A stretch of DNA of 64,000 bases, taken from positions 124,001-188,000 of the forward strand of contig OX596343.1 of assembly GCA_951394405.1 (NCBI GenBank), given 5' to 3'. Shown here piece by piece: positions 38,420-50,500 of this stretch. Source of the stretch: Coprinellus micaceus. Taxonomy: Eukaryota; Basidiomycota; Agaricomycetes; Agaricales; Psathyrellaceae. How positions within the stretch are numbered: position 1 is the stretch's first letter; the number at the start of each line of letters is the position of its first letter. The position numbers and the translations under genes were made by a program. The notes under the pieces were generated by a model. The model worked only from the letters and a program-made list of their open reading frames with translations, ran no database searches and was not told the DNA's origin.

Positions 38420-41014
38420 CCGCAGCCGTGCCACCTAGGTCACCCAGCTGAGCTGGCTCTAAGCCAGACTCAGCTGGCCTCAGCTGCCCGGCTTAGAGCC
38501 GGCCAGCTGGGTCGCCAGCTGGGCTGGGCTGAGTGCGGGCTCAGCTGTAGGACGCCGGCTGAGCTGTAAATCAGTGAGCTGAGCGGCTAGCTGAGCCAGG
38601 TGAGATGTTGCTCAGCTTATGCAAGGTGGGCTCAGCTCACATCCCAGCTGAGCCCGTCCAGCTGAGTCCAGCTGAGTCCAGCTGAGTCCAGCTGAGTCTA
38701 GCTGAGCAGCCTTAGCTGGGCCGACGATAACCACGCCCAACATTTGTAAAATATTTTGCGAAAGGGCTGGCTCAGCCCATCTCAGCTCAGCTGGCTCAGC
38801 CGCAGGGCTGAGCCTCTGTCACGCATCTGTCACGCTTTGTGTATGTTTGTATATGTTTGTCACATCCATGTCACACCTCGCAAAATTGGATAATGACATC
38901 ATATCAAATAAAAATAATTATGATGTCATGGTGATAAGATCTATCAATGAGGTCATGATCGTCAGGCACAGGATGATGTCACACTCATTTAGATAAGAAA
39001 CAGGCTGATTGCGATGAGCCTGATTGCACTCAGTTCCTGGCTGATAAGGATGGTTTTGGTACCGTTCGAAAGCCCTTATTCGGGGCTTTTCAATGCATGT
39101 AACGTTTCCAGAACCCATTCAATACAGCTGTCAAAAATAAGCATTTTCGTCGATTTCTCATGATTTGGGTGCTTGCGAGTGCCATTCCATCTCAATGCCT
39201 GCTCTCTGATGCCCGGTTATTGTATAAACGGTGTGAGGGTGGTGCAGAGTCTCCGTAATACCACTTATACCACTTTTACCTATCCCCTGTCTTCATAAAA
39301 CAACCAAAAACTGTAAAAACCTCGTGATCTGCAAGTGCGAAGGTCATTTCATGCTGCCCTGACACTCCAGATGGCCAAATAAATATTTGAAAGTGTTATA
39401 TGTGTTCCGTACTACCTCTTACAGGATCTCCCCCATCTTAAATGCACACCAGTCCTGCTGAATTCAGCTCAAAGTGCCAAAAGTGATGAGCAACAGCTAT
39501 ATTCATGCCCATTCAGTATGATGGAGACCGTGGGACAGTTGGCCACCATACACATAAAAACAAGGCCTTAAAATGATGCAGAATACAAAAGACCGGAAAG
39601 AAAACGGAGCACACATGCCCAAGATGTAGCAGGAACACTGCCAGCTTGCAGCAGTTGTGCTGAACAACTTTGCACTTCAGTTACAACTGGTACCAAATGG
39701 ACAGTTTGGGCTATTCCATAGCAATGGGTGGTCTGTTGCTTAGGTGTCTTTTGACATTTGTATTCGTGGATGACCTTCTCCCAATTCCATAGACCAAAAT
39801 GTGTGTGAACTATTGCGGGTGCCTCAAACAAGTGATACATCGGTTTTCGCACAGCTTATTTCAGAGCTGGTTGCAATGCATGGGGCTTGTCTGGTACTCA
39901 AAGCTGCAGTCCATACCATATGAGGTCACTATCCCAATACCTTCTAAGTGAGCTGAGAGTGTGTGTTTATAAGCCCATGCCATGGAACAAGCATGCATCT
40001 ACCATGCACACCACCATATGAGGTCAGGCAAATTTGATGAGGGGATCTTGTGTGATTTATTGGTGATAGCATATGGCTGGGTGATTACACTGCATGTGTC
40101 TGCCAGCCCCCAATGTCAAGATCTGTTCGCTAATAACCCAAATACATCTGAACCCCAGCGTGTAAGGGACTGTTGCATGTTGCATGGTGGTACTGGCCCT
40201 CACATAACACCCTATGCGGTCAAGCAAAATCAGGGGATGTGATCTTGTGTGATTTATGGGTGGTAGTAGGAAGCTGGATGACCACATTACATGTGTTCAC
40301 TTGCCTCTACCACTGAAACTTGTCTTCTAATTATCCAAATACTCCTGAAACTGCAGTAATCCTGGCCCTTCCTGTCCACCCAGTTTGTGCTGGAAAGGTT
40401 TTGCTAATCACATTCTCCACCAAACTAAGCCAAATGGTGTCCTTGCAAATCCTAGTATTGAGAAAACCACTATTTGACATGTGTCAGTACCTCATTTGAT
40501 TACCTACTATACAAATCCAGATAGAGGCCGCCAAGCGCTTTCTAACGATACCAAAATCACCCTTATCGGACAAGAATTGACCATGATATCACACATGCGA
40601 ATATCAATAGTCTTATCTAAATGAGCATCATTTTGGATCTATGACATCATATCTATTTGTGTATGTATGCCATCATCATTTGTTTGTTTGTCATGTTTGT
40701 CTTTGTTTGTTGTGTCACATATTGGTCACATCTGTCACCATGTGACCATCACACCTCAGCTGAGCTGAGCCAGCTTCAGCTCAGCCGCATAGACCAGCTC
40801 AGCTGGGTTATGTGGGTGTGAGGCTCAGCCCGATGACACTGGGCTGAGCTAGCTATGCGTTGGCTGAGGTCAGCTGAGGGCAGCTGAGCACGCACCCCCA
40901 GCTCAGCCGCACAAGCTGAGTCCACTCCAGCTCAGCTGAACATCGCTCAGCTGGGCTCAGCGAGCAGCTCAGCTCACTGATTTACAGCTCAGCCAGCGTC
41001 CTACGCTCAACATG
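38420..41014. repeat. CAGCTGA-rich inverted-repeat element
   Basis: Both ends (38,425-38,830 and 40,755-41,000) are packed with CAGCTGAG/CTCAGCTG. The stretch starting GTAGGACG at 38,547 is repeated inverted at 40,955-41,004 with few mismatches over about 50 bp, including CTGTAAATCAGTGAGCTGAG. An 11 bp unit CAGCTGAGTCC is tandemly repeated at 38,659-38,705. The AT-richer interior has only short frames (for example 39,568-39,852) with no domain. It fits a non-autonomous TIR element of about 2.6 kb. Confidence 0.6.
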
Positions 41015-42622
41015 ACCCAACACCGACGCAAGACCCTCGGCATGTAGGTGCTTTATCTCCGGACTCCCTTTAGTGGAGTGTCCATGAGCATGCGCCTCGC
41101 CATACTTTGAGCAACTCTTTCTTGCACACCTCTCTTTTTTAAACCGTCGCGCCATCCGTCAGAGCGTCAACCCATCTCCGCCTTCAACGACCTCGCTACA
41201 GTGCGTCGAACGATACGACTCCTTCCCAAATAGTGATGTTACAGAGCTACGTCACCGCCCAACGGCCCCTGACACCCGTGAGTCTGTTAAGCCCCCCTTT
41301 CCTTGGGCATCAATCTTACTTTTCGCGAAAAGTAGCTCCCCTGCAGCACACTTGTCATGTGACTGGAGCATTGCAAATTTGCAATGCTCCGTCATCAGCA
41401 CCTCTCCTCCTCCTCGTCCCTCAAGCGGGCTGGCCCGGCCCCCCGTCTGGCGTGTCCAACGGCTGTGACGCCTGCTGTTCCCCTCCACCGTGTCCAACGT
41501 GTCCAACGACCGTCCCCTCTACCACCCAACACCATCGTTCCCCTCTCCGCTGTTCCCCACCGTGTCCAATGTGCCCAGCCACCACACTCCCACCACTCTC
41601 AACGTGTTGAACGACTGCTGCCCCCACCATGTTTGGCATACCAGTCGCCGTAGTCCCCTACATGCTCGGCGTGTCCAACGACGTCACCGTTCCTTCCCCA
41701 CATTCGACATGTCAAACGACCGCCGCCTTCACCACGCTTGGGAATCCCCCACCCTGTCCCACCAACCCAACCGGCAGGGAAAGCCCTGCCTTTACCCACC
41801 CCACCCAGAACAGCAAGGACGACGGCGGTGTCACCCACACCGCAGATATCATCACTCGAACTACGACCTCGCGGCGTACCAACGCGCACAAGCGACCACT
41901 TCCTGTCGTGCCAACAAGCCTGCAGCCTATCTCCCATCTCGACGTCAAGCCCCAACTGGTTCTCCCTCCCGCCCTCCTCATCTTCTTTTGGCATCCACTG
42001 GGCGCCTTATACTTCCCCTTGTCATGGCTCTCCCCCACTACCGACGCACACCCAACCTGGCCTGCCTTCATTCCCGCTCCCATTCTGCTCGCTCCCTTCA
42101 CCCTTCGCTACCCTGCCTCCATGACATTGGTTACCTGAGGTAGGAAGGCGGTGTCAAGCTGAACAGCTCAGCAAAGTGACGGTGTGGGTCAACATTGTGG
42201 TGGTGGGATAGGCTATCGTGTTGGAATGGGGTAAGGAGGTGGGCGACCTGGATTGTTGGGCGGGACAGACAACATCTGACACACACAGAGGAGGTGGGAG
42301 AAGTGGTGGGCGAGGGGTGGTGGGCATCGAGGTCTTGAATGGATACAGATGGTTGGGGGATCACCAACGCTTGAGGCGGCGAGATGGGGTGGTCATTGTG
42401 TGGTGGGGGGGTGGTCACGCTCATCACTTTCTTCTGTACCCCTTAGTAATAGACAATATATTAAATGATTATTATACTGATCAACTAGGAGGCGGCACTT
42501 GTGGGTGCGTATGGGTGCTTGTTTTGGTAACACCACATGGCCGTGTTATCAATCGAGACGTGTCGACGTGAGGTGAGTGTGCCCTTTTTCCTTAACAGCC
42601 TTGACTGACACTTACTATAGCT
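41015..42622. other. No supportable gene; decayed GTGTCCAACG repeats
   Basis: Bases 41,450-41,740 contain scattered copies of GTGTCCAACG with ACC/CCC-rich spacers, like an old minisatellite. Long Pro/Thr-rich frames at 41,490-42,143 overlap on several frames and look compositional. A 48 bp intron-like segment (about 42,573-42,620) sits just before the next gene and may lie in its 5' UTR. Confidence 0.35.
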
Positions 42623-43172
42623 ATGTATGAAGGCAGCACAGAGTCTGAAAGCAACGTTAATATCCAGCAAAATGGTGCAAGCGTGACCGCCACACCACCA
42701 GATCCGGTCACTCAGGATGGCGAGAGGAAGGAGTAAGTGGCATTCGTGTTCTTAATGTGCCGTGAAACTGACTACAGCAAATAGCGACATTTTAAAACAG
42801 CAGGCCAATGCATGCACCATGATGGAAAGGGAACTCAGGGGTGTTGAGAGGGGTGAACAATATGGAAGCTATGACGGTAGCATCATCTCGGAGACTGACA
42901 CGGATGAGGCGATTGCAAAGGTTCGCCACAGTTGAATTTATTCCGATAGAGAATACCGGCTAAAGAACCTCATAAAGAGATCCTCAACGGACAGCGGGTC
43001 TACCCATGCTCGGCAACAGGCCCTCCACACCCTTGAGATGGCGAAGAACAACTTTTGTAAAGCCTACGAGGAATTCCTTGAAGCTGAGGAGATTTGCAGG
43101 GGTTCATATCGGCGTGTCTGTGAGATTTCAGAGTATCTCGGTTTAATTGTGTGTCCTACCGACGATACCTAG
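42623..43172 (+). pseudogene. Small gene of unknown function with an in-frame stop
   Basis: The ATG at 42,623 (MYEGSTESES) opens an exon to 42,732. An intron of 52 bp follows, then one continuous frame from 42,785 to the stop at 43,170-43,172 containing KQQANACTMMERELRGVERG and, after an in-frame TGA at 42,933-42,935, SDREYRLKNLIKRSS and ALHTLEMAKNNF. The sequence on both sides of the TGA reads as one charged, helical protein, so the stop probably arose by mutation (CGA to TGA would fit CpG decay). It lies 133 bp upstream of the next gene on the same strand. The family is unknown. Confidence 0.5.
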
Positions 43173-43304
43173 CACATAGTGCCCCTGTCTCTTGTTTGTA
43201 CGGTGGCTTTGATCGCCAACACGCGCCGTTCCAATAACTGTAACGTTCCTTGATCCCACCAATAATTCTTTCCTGCGTACCACCACCATCCTCCTCATCC
43301 CACC

Positions 43305-45313
43305 ATGGATTTCAGTGGCCAGGGATTTTATCCCCAGTTCTCGTCCTCTACGCTGCCCCATGATGTCTTTGGGGCGTTGCCAGTTAAGCGAGAGCTGGAT
43401 GTGTTCCATCCTGTGAGTGCCGCTTATCTCCTTGATAACCACATCTAACTCCACGCTCTAGGCCTTGAACATGCCGGCAGCACCACCAGGCATTATGCCC
43501 TCTCGCGAACTCATCATCGCCACTGCTGACCACGAGACCCTGACCCGCACGAAGAATCCTGCATATATGCAGCTTCTCGACTACGCACAGAGACTGAAGA
43601 CTACCAACGATAATCAAACGTGAGTCTTTTTTCATCTTTTGTAAGCTATATGTGTCTGATATCACACAGTAGCATCCTGGGCCACTATGAGAGGTTCTTG
43701 AATCAGGGGGTGGCGATGCCATCGCACCATCATTCTCAGGTTTCGACACCAGCCGCAAGTTCCTCAGCGACGCCTTTCCACACTCGGCCATCTTCCACCA
43801 ACTCCACTCCTCCCTCTGCTAGCAGCCAAGCAGCCACCTACGCCTCCATTCCAGTTGTCCCACTTGTTCCGCATCCTACCAGGGAAGAGTACCCCAGAGT
43901 CAAGTTCTGGTTCAAGTCGGAATGGACTGACAACACCAGTAGCACAGCAGACAAAGGCGTTCTGAAGACCGAGGCTCCTCCACCTGACTTGTCGTCCTTG
44001 CATAAGAAAAAAAGTGGCAACAAGAAGCTTTCGTTTATGGAGGACGAAATGGGAGCCCTCCTGGGGTGGGATGAGATGGAAAAGCTGAGTAAAGCATGTT
44101 ATGGCCTTTTCAACGATCTCGTCAGGATCCTCGGTGATCATTACCCACACACCTGGGCTGTCGCTGGCAGTCGGTGTCAAGACTTCGTCATTCACAGCCT
44201 CTTCAACAAGTTCCTCCCATTCTGCACTTGCGATGGACGATGGAAGGGCGATGAATATTGCTCCGTCAAGTTCTACGATTGGGCACGAAATGGCATCCCC
44301 ACTGCTGTCAAGGCCGAGAAGGCTCTCCTGAAGAGAGATCGACAGGAGCTGAAGAACCGCAAGAATCTTCCTGCTCTCCCTCCTGGAACCGTGGTCCTCA
44401 GCATTGATGACGAAAATGACGATGACTGTGCACCGCCCCCCAGCAAGAAGATCAAGACCGAGGTGGCACTAGAGTCAAAGTCGGCGAGCACCATTATTCC
44501 CCCTGTTCAAGCTGAAGCTCCCCCTCCTCTCAGCACGGCGAAGGAGAAGAAGGAAAAGAAGCAGTGCAAGTCAACCTTGTAAGTGTCCCGCATTCTCTCG
44601 ACATGTGTCATGGACTACTAACACCTTATTCTCTAGGGGAACCATCACCATTCCGCCAATCAACAGTAGTATTGCGGTACCTGTCATCACTCCCCCAGCC
44701 GCGCCCATTGTCAATCCTCCGCCGAGTGCCAAACCAGCACCTGCCCCCAAAAAGAATGGCCGACCAGCCAAAAAGGACACCAAGGCCTCCGTCGCTGCGC
44801 CTGCCGCCGAGGCCACCAAGAAACCCAAGTACATCAAGCCTACCAAGACGATGACCACAAGGTACATGCCCCCCTTACGCTCCTTTCAAACCCTCACCTT
44901 CTCAACCCTTAGAAATCTTTTCCTCGCTGATTACATTGAGAACCACAGGCCCGTCACCGCTGCAGACTTCAAGACTATCTACGACAAGGCCATGGCTGAT
45001 ATAAAAGAGAAACTGGCACATCACCGTCACTTTCTCATTTATATTGAGGTCTTTTCTTACTTGCTGCGCCACAGAAATGGGAGAAGATCGCCTTTGCTGC
45101 CAAGGAGGCCGTCGTCAAACCCAAGCCCGCCAAGAAATCTGGCCGCAACGCCACCAAGTAAGTTCATTGTTTTTTGGGGGGCGCAATAGCTAATCGGCTC
45201 CTAGGCCTGCACAGGGATCAGCTGACGAGCAGCTCCCTGCTGTGCCAGCCGAGCCTGTTGAGGAGGATGAAGTCTCTGGCGATGAATCTGAGGACAAGGA
45301 GGATGCCGAGTAG
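43305..45313 (+). CDS. Multi-exon gene of unknown function with basic tail
   Basis: The start CACCATGG at 43,305 gives MDFSGQGFYPQF. Exons: 43,305-43,412, 43,462-43,619, 43,670-44,578, 44,637-44,861, 44,913 to about 45,015, 45,075-45,157 and 45,205-45,313. All joins keep frame; the fifth exon's donor is unclear and may be GC-AG. The largest exon has a conserved-looking core (MGALLGWDEMEKLSKACYGL, then WAVAGSRCQDFVIH and a Cys pair in FCTCDGRW). Next come a nuclear-signal-like PPPSKKIKTE, Lys/Pro/Ala-rich linkers, an HMG-box-like stretch (FKTIYDKAMADIKEK, KWEKIAFAAKEA) and an acidic end. I infer a nuclear, possibly DNA-binding protein. It may be an accessory gene of a transposon, since both neighbours are repeats. 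Confidence 0.7.
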
Positions 45314-46049
45314 ATATCAAGTGGTGCGTATCCTTCTCCTTCGTTGCACCGCCGTTGCTAATACTTGCATAGCTTCCGTGCCTCTGGTCCCACCCACTCA
45401 CTTCTCGCCTTTTCACCTGATGAATCGTTCCTAATGCAAGACTCTGTTTGATTCCGTCACCCGTTCCTTCTCTGTTCGTCACTCATGCATTTTTCCCTCT
45501 ACAATGTTCCGTGCAGCTGTTCGTCACATTCCCATGTATTTGCATTGCTTTCTGTCATTTCCCATGTTTTCCCATCATTTTCCGTGCATCCCGACCGCTT
45601 TCTATCACTTTCCATACACTTCCCTTGCTTCCCATCATCGTCTGCTAGATACAGACCCATGCAGCCTCATGCAGATAGCCGCCGTACAGATCCAATTCCC
45701 ATTCCGCTGCTTGCAGCAGTAGGCATAATATTGTCAATTGTATTTTTATCGCTTTGCCGTACACTACAGAACAGTGCTGTTATACACAGAATGTGTTGAT
45801 CCCTTTCCACTCTGGGCTGATCATGTCTGCAAGTGGCTAAATTGCAAATATCAGGTATGTCGGCGATGGTCCGAACGGTGCAGAAGTATCTGCAGTTGTT
45901 TGCAGAAAAGTGTGTCATTTTTCGCCCCAGGCTGCCTTCCGCCGCAATTTGTGGCAGAAGGATGACAGGTGCCAAGTTTCCGCGGAACGCAGATCAAATA
46001 CAGACATACGCAGGTTTGTGCGGAATTGCGCCGGGCGCTGCGGATCACG
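45314..46049. other. No supportable gene
   Basis: A pyrimidine-rich stretch with CATTTTCC/CCCAT runs (45,480-45,640). It is probably the 3' UTR and spacer of the preceding gene. Confidence 0.4.
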
Positions 46050-47075
46050 TTCTCACTGGGCCTGAACGAGCACATCCCCACCCCTTCCAGGCGACAACAC
46101 TTCGGGGACTTCGCCTAGAGACGAATCGACGGGGGCCTACGTACCCCTCAGATCTACCGCTCCCTACAACCATCATGGTAAGGAAGGAAGAAGTCCTCAA
46201 GGAAGTCCCCCAAGAGCTCTGGGTCGACGAGTCAGTTGACGTCGATCGCCTCTCCGAGTTCTCTCTCCCCCAGTCCCCCCTCACCGACGTTCCTGGGTGA
46301 GGGGAAGGTCATGAGCCCGAGCACCATCAAGCAGGGTTTGGGATTCTTCGATGTGGAGAACTTCTTTCTCGGCAATACGCCTTAGCCTGACCGTTCATAT
46401 GTGGTCAATTCAAACTCCGCCTATACCTCCTCACCTAACCCAATAATCGATTCCGACCCCATCACCACTCACCTCCACCTCCGCCCCATTCTCAGTCTTG
46501 AGTTCTAGCACGAAATAAGGGAAGACAAAGAAGAGGAGTCGAGCTGCGAGCGTTGCCGAGACTGGGAGTCCGGGCGGTGGTACCTTCGAGTAGGGATGAG
46601 ACTAGGAGAGGGAGTAGGAGAGGAGTTCGCAGTGGGAGTGTGGTTGGGGCGGGGCAGGGGGTTGTGAGTGAGTGGGACTATGCTTTTCAGAGGGGGTTTT
46701 ATGGCGAAAGGGGGAATGGGATTAAGAGTGGGTTCCCGAGTACGGGGTTTGGAGGAGGAGAAAGAAAGAGGGATATGGCGCAGTTTTTGAGTGTGGGTGA
46801 GGAGTTGTGAGGTATTGAGGTTGGTGGAGGTCGATGGGATGGATATATTAGTGCGACGGTCTGCGGTCCTCCGCTGGTCAATTTGTTTCGACCCTCCTCT
46901 CCATTTTATTCCCTGCCTTTCGTTTCGTCGCCTCCCTTTCATGACTACCCCCACTCCGTTCCCTGTTCCTCCTTCTTTACCATGCATCCCGACGTCCCCG
47001 GATTCTCCAACCTATAGGTTGACGCTGTCTGTGCCTATCATTTATTCCCTGTCCCATCTCCCTTGTGTTTGTAAT
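46050..47075 (+). pseudogene. Decayed gene X, copy 3
   Basis: Matches copy 2 from its Ser/Lys-rich stretch to the C-terminus. The frame SSGSTSQLTSIASPSSLSP runs on to IKQGLGFFDVENFF, then meets an in-frame TAG near 46,384. The final frame ends DMAQFLSVGEEL with a stop at 46,808-46,810. It lies convergent to CHAT gene B with a spacer of about 0.77 kb, duplicating the block at 1-1,132. Confidence 0.5.
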
Positions 47076-47582
47076 TTGTAATCCCGGTTCGACCCTGTAA
47101 CCTCGCGATGCGCAATTTGGGTGCTCAAAACGATTTGATTGTGCACGGAAATACTCTGAGAGGTAATTAGGGTGCTGAAAGGGTTCTGAAATCCATGTAT
47201 CGGACAGGATCGTTTGACTTCGAGAGTGGTTCGAGCAGTAGGGTAGGGTGTGAATACTATGGTAGAATGGAACGGTAAGCGTGAAGTCGAGAAGGAGACC
47301 GGGTTGATACACCAAGAGACAAGTAGACAGAAACACGGACAATGAGGAGGTAAGAAGCATAGGACAGATATCGATGAAAATATACAGGAGTGGCTGTTCG
47401 CGTTAGGACAACTTTTCCAGACTATGGAACCAAGAGAAAATGGGATACATGGTGCGGAGAAATAAAGGGGGAGCTGAACGACACAGAGTAATAGGGAGGG
47501 GCATAGAAGAGTGGAGTCCAAGCATGAAACACAGTAGGAGTGAATAGGATGAAGAGAAATGAAAACCTAGAAGGTGCATAGA
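47076..47582. other. Duplicated spacer between gene X and CHAT gene B
   Basis: Counterpart of 561-1,132. No gene is seen. Confidence 0.6.
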
Positions 47583-50500
47583 TCAATACCCAAAGTGTAC
47601 GAAGGGAGCCCAAGCGAGAATCAAACCATCAGTGTCATCCCGGTCCTCACGCAGCTTTTGAATGGCGTGGTGTAGGGCGTACGCAGAGTGGGTCCTGTCG
47701 AATCCACTACCGCTGCCCTCTCCTCTGCGGCTCAGCAGCCACTCGTAAAAGCTGTTTGCGACGACCTGCGCAGTAGTATCCCCTATCGACCACATGGTCG
47801 CTACCACCCGACAGTATCCCGCGGCAAGCATCCCAGCAGCAAGGTGGACGGCTTCTTCAGATAGGTTCTCGTCACCAGTGCTGGTTTGACAGGCGGAGAG
47901 GAAAGCTAGGTCGGCGTTCTTGAGGTCCATTCGAAGAATTGTAGCAAGATCCAGGGTGCCATTGTGAAAACAGAATTTACTCTGCAGGGATTCCTCCGGG
48001 TTCTGATATCCGTGGCATGCAAGGTGGACACTGCTATACTCCTCCAAGTGACGGAGACACTCATTGACAGTAAGGTCACTCCCTTCGACCTTGAGCGCCC
48101 TGATCCCATTCTCTACAGCTTTCTGGTAGATCGTGTTCACCTCCGACGTAGTGCCTGGAATCTCGGCGACTCCAGGTGCTTTCGGTTGGCTTGTCAGGAA
48201 CAGGCCTGATACACTCTCGTCGATCGCGTGATTATTGCGAACACGCCCTGTGAGAGTGGAGACAGTTGGTGTGTATGATGAGACCACATAGTCGAGCACA
48301 CTCTCCGACTCCACCCCTGGGCCATAAATGCCAGCTGCATGGAGTGGAAGGAAGGAGAGTGGACCGGTGGGGCACCACCAGATTCTTGGAGGTTTCTCGA
48401 CGTATCGTCGCTCGAATTTCTGTGTGGGTTGTCAGTTTCAAAGTCAGATCAACTTCTATGAACTCACCAAAATGGCCAGCGTATCAAGTATGGGTTTAAC
48501 CACGTCAGTCCATAGACCCCGTAGAATCCTGCGGACAGGAGTACCTCGTGGTCCTCGATAGCCTCCCGCAGCCCTCACTGACCGTTCCCCACCTGCCTCT
48601 GGCAGGTCTTCCCCGCGCATGCGTAGGCCTCGAGACTTCAGCTGCAATCCCAAGTCACATTGATATTGTTTTGCCTTCTGTTCAGAGAAGGTGGGAAGAG
48701 TGATGTGCAGAGGCTCGTCCAATCCTGCTAGCAGGGCAATTGCATCGCATCGCCACTCGTGAACATTGATGACGATGATTGGCCCCGACTCCGGGAGGTT
48801 CTGGAGTAGGGTAATGCATTTTGCTGGCTGGAGAAAAGAGTCAAAGCCGGGGATAGCTCTCACTTGATGGAGCAGCTGCTCCCACTGTTTAGTAAGTTTC
48901 ACTTGAGTAATGGCCTCCTCTTGCAGTGAGATCTTCTGCTGAAGAGGCATATCAATGTGTGAGAGTTCTCGGGATGAACCTGCGATTTCGAGCCGCTTGG
49001 ACACCTGCATGAGGGTCCCTGCAGGACTGGGGTCGTAGTTGTGGAGGCTGTCGAGCGGTGTGCGCAGGTGATTAATTTGGTTCCAAACCAGAGAGCCGCC
49101 CTGTTCCAGCCATTCAAGAGCTTTGTCTGGCCGATCAAGTGAGCAGGCCGCAGCAGCCGCTTCAAGGGCTGTATCAGCGTGATCCCGAATTTGGACGTGA
49201 CAAGTACGAATGCTTTGCTCGAGGCCCCCTATCAAGGCAAGCAAGTCTAATGCCGTGTCCAGAGCAACCAGGATGTGAAGGGACGTTGGCATCAACGCCA
49301 TGAGTTGTCGGGCCCATTTTTTTGCTGCATGGAGCCGGTCAAGTGGTGAACCAATCCTGCACGTGGCTGCCCACCCATACCTGGTCATGGATTCCCTCAG
49401 GTCTCGCAAACTGGCAAGAAGCAAGGTCGGGGACGGGTTCGTGCAGTCGAGTTGGGCTGTGTGAACAGATCGGGTGACCAGAGCTTCTCCAAGGTGACCT
49501 AGATATGTAGGCAGAAGGGCATGGCCACGAGGGGTGAGTTCTAACGCTTGCTCCATACTTGATATTGCTTTGTTGATGTCTCCAATATCACCCGTCTCCC
49601 TGTAGCGGCCTTTCAACACCCCTCCAAGGCTAGAAAAGGACCGAGACAAGCACGCATCATGCCCGGCAACTCTGGCGAGCTCTACAGCCATCTCCTGTAA
49701 TGATATGGATTCTTCTAGGTCCAGAGACTGACGGCTTTCCCCCCAGCGGAATGACAACCAGATGCCGAGGTTGTGGATGTATGTGGAAAACTCGGGGTCC
49801 CCGCTCGGAGTCACATCTATTGCTTGCCGGACAATGCCGATTCCTTCATCAAGATCCATGGGGTCCTGCGTGCATATCCATCGTGAAACGAGGGCAGATC
49901 CAAGGCTGTTCAGTTGAGTTCGGAGGGTCTGGTCCCCCTCTGGAGTTGCATCCACTGCCCTCTGATGGACATAGATCGCCTCTGTGAGATCTGAGATCTC
50001 TTTTGTGCGGTGAAAGCGATCTGTCAGCAAACTCCCCAGCTGGCAGAGGTAACCAGGAAAGTTGGAATCCCCCTCTGGAGTCAGGTTGACTGCCCTTTGC
50101 AGGGCCAGTATTCCTTCCTCGATATCTGAAAAATCGCCAGTGCGGCCCCAGCGCAGAGTCAACGAGGTCCCGAGGCCATGGAGGCACATTGGGAGGTCTG
50201 GATGACCTGCTCCGGTGAGTTCCACTGCGTGCTGATGGGCAGTGACCGATTCTTCGATGTCGGGAAGATGACCAGTGCGCTCAAAGCGACCCGATAACAC
50301 AATTCCCTTGCTGTGAAGGTAACAATATAGATCACCGTGGCCAGTGTGGGCAGATTCGTCCACGGCATGCCGGAACGCAGAAATGGCGTCGTCAATATCT
50401 GGGAAATGGCCAGTACGTGCAAATGAGCAAGTCAAATAATGTCCCAGCTTGTTGAGCTGGAGCGGCAGATCCGCACGGGCCGGAGGGATAAGTTGCACTG

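Noticed and set aside
38429..38710. CRISPR-like array of CAGCTGAG units
   Set aside because: Units are short, irregular, without unique spacers, and the genome is eukaryotic.
41490..42143. 217-residue Pro/Ser/Thr-rich frame as a gene
   Set aside because: It overlaps decayed GTGTCCAACG repeats, and equally long frames occur in the other phases.
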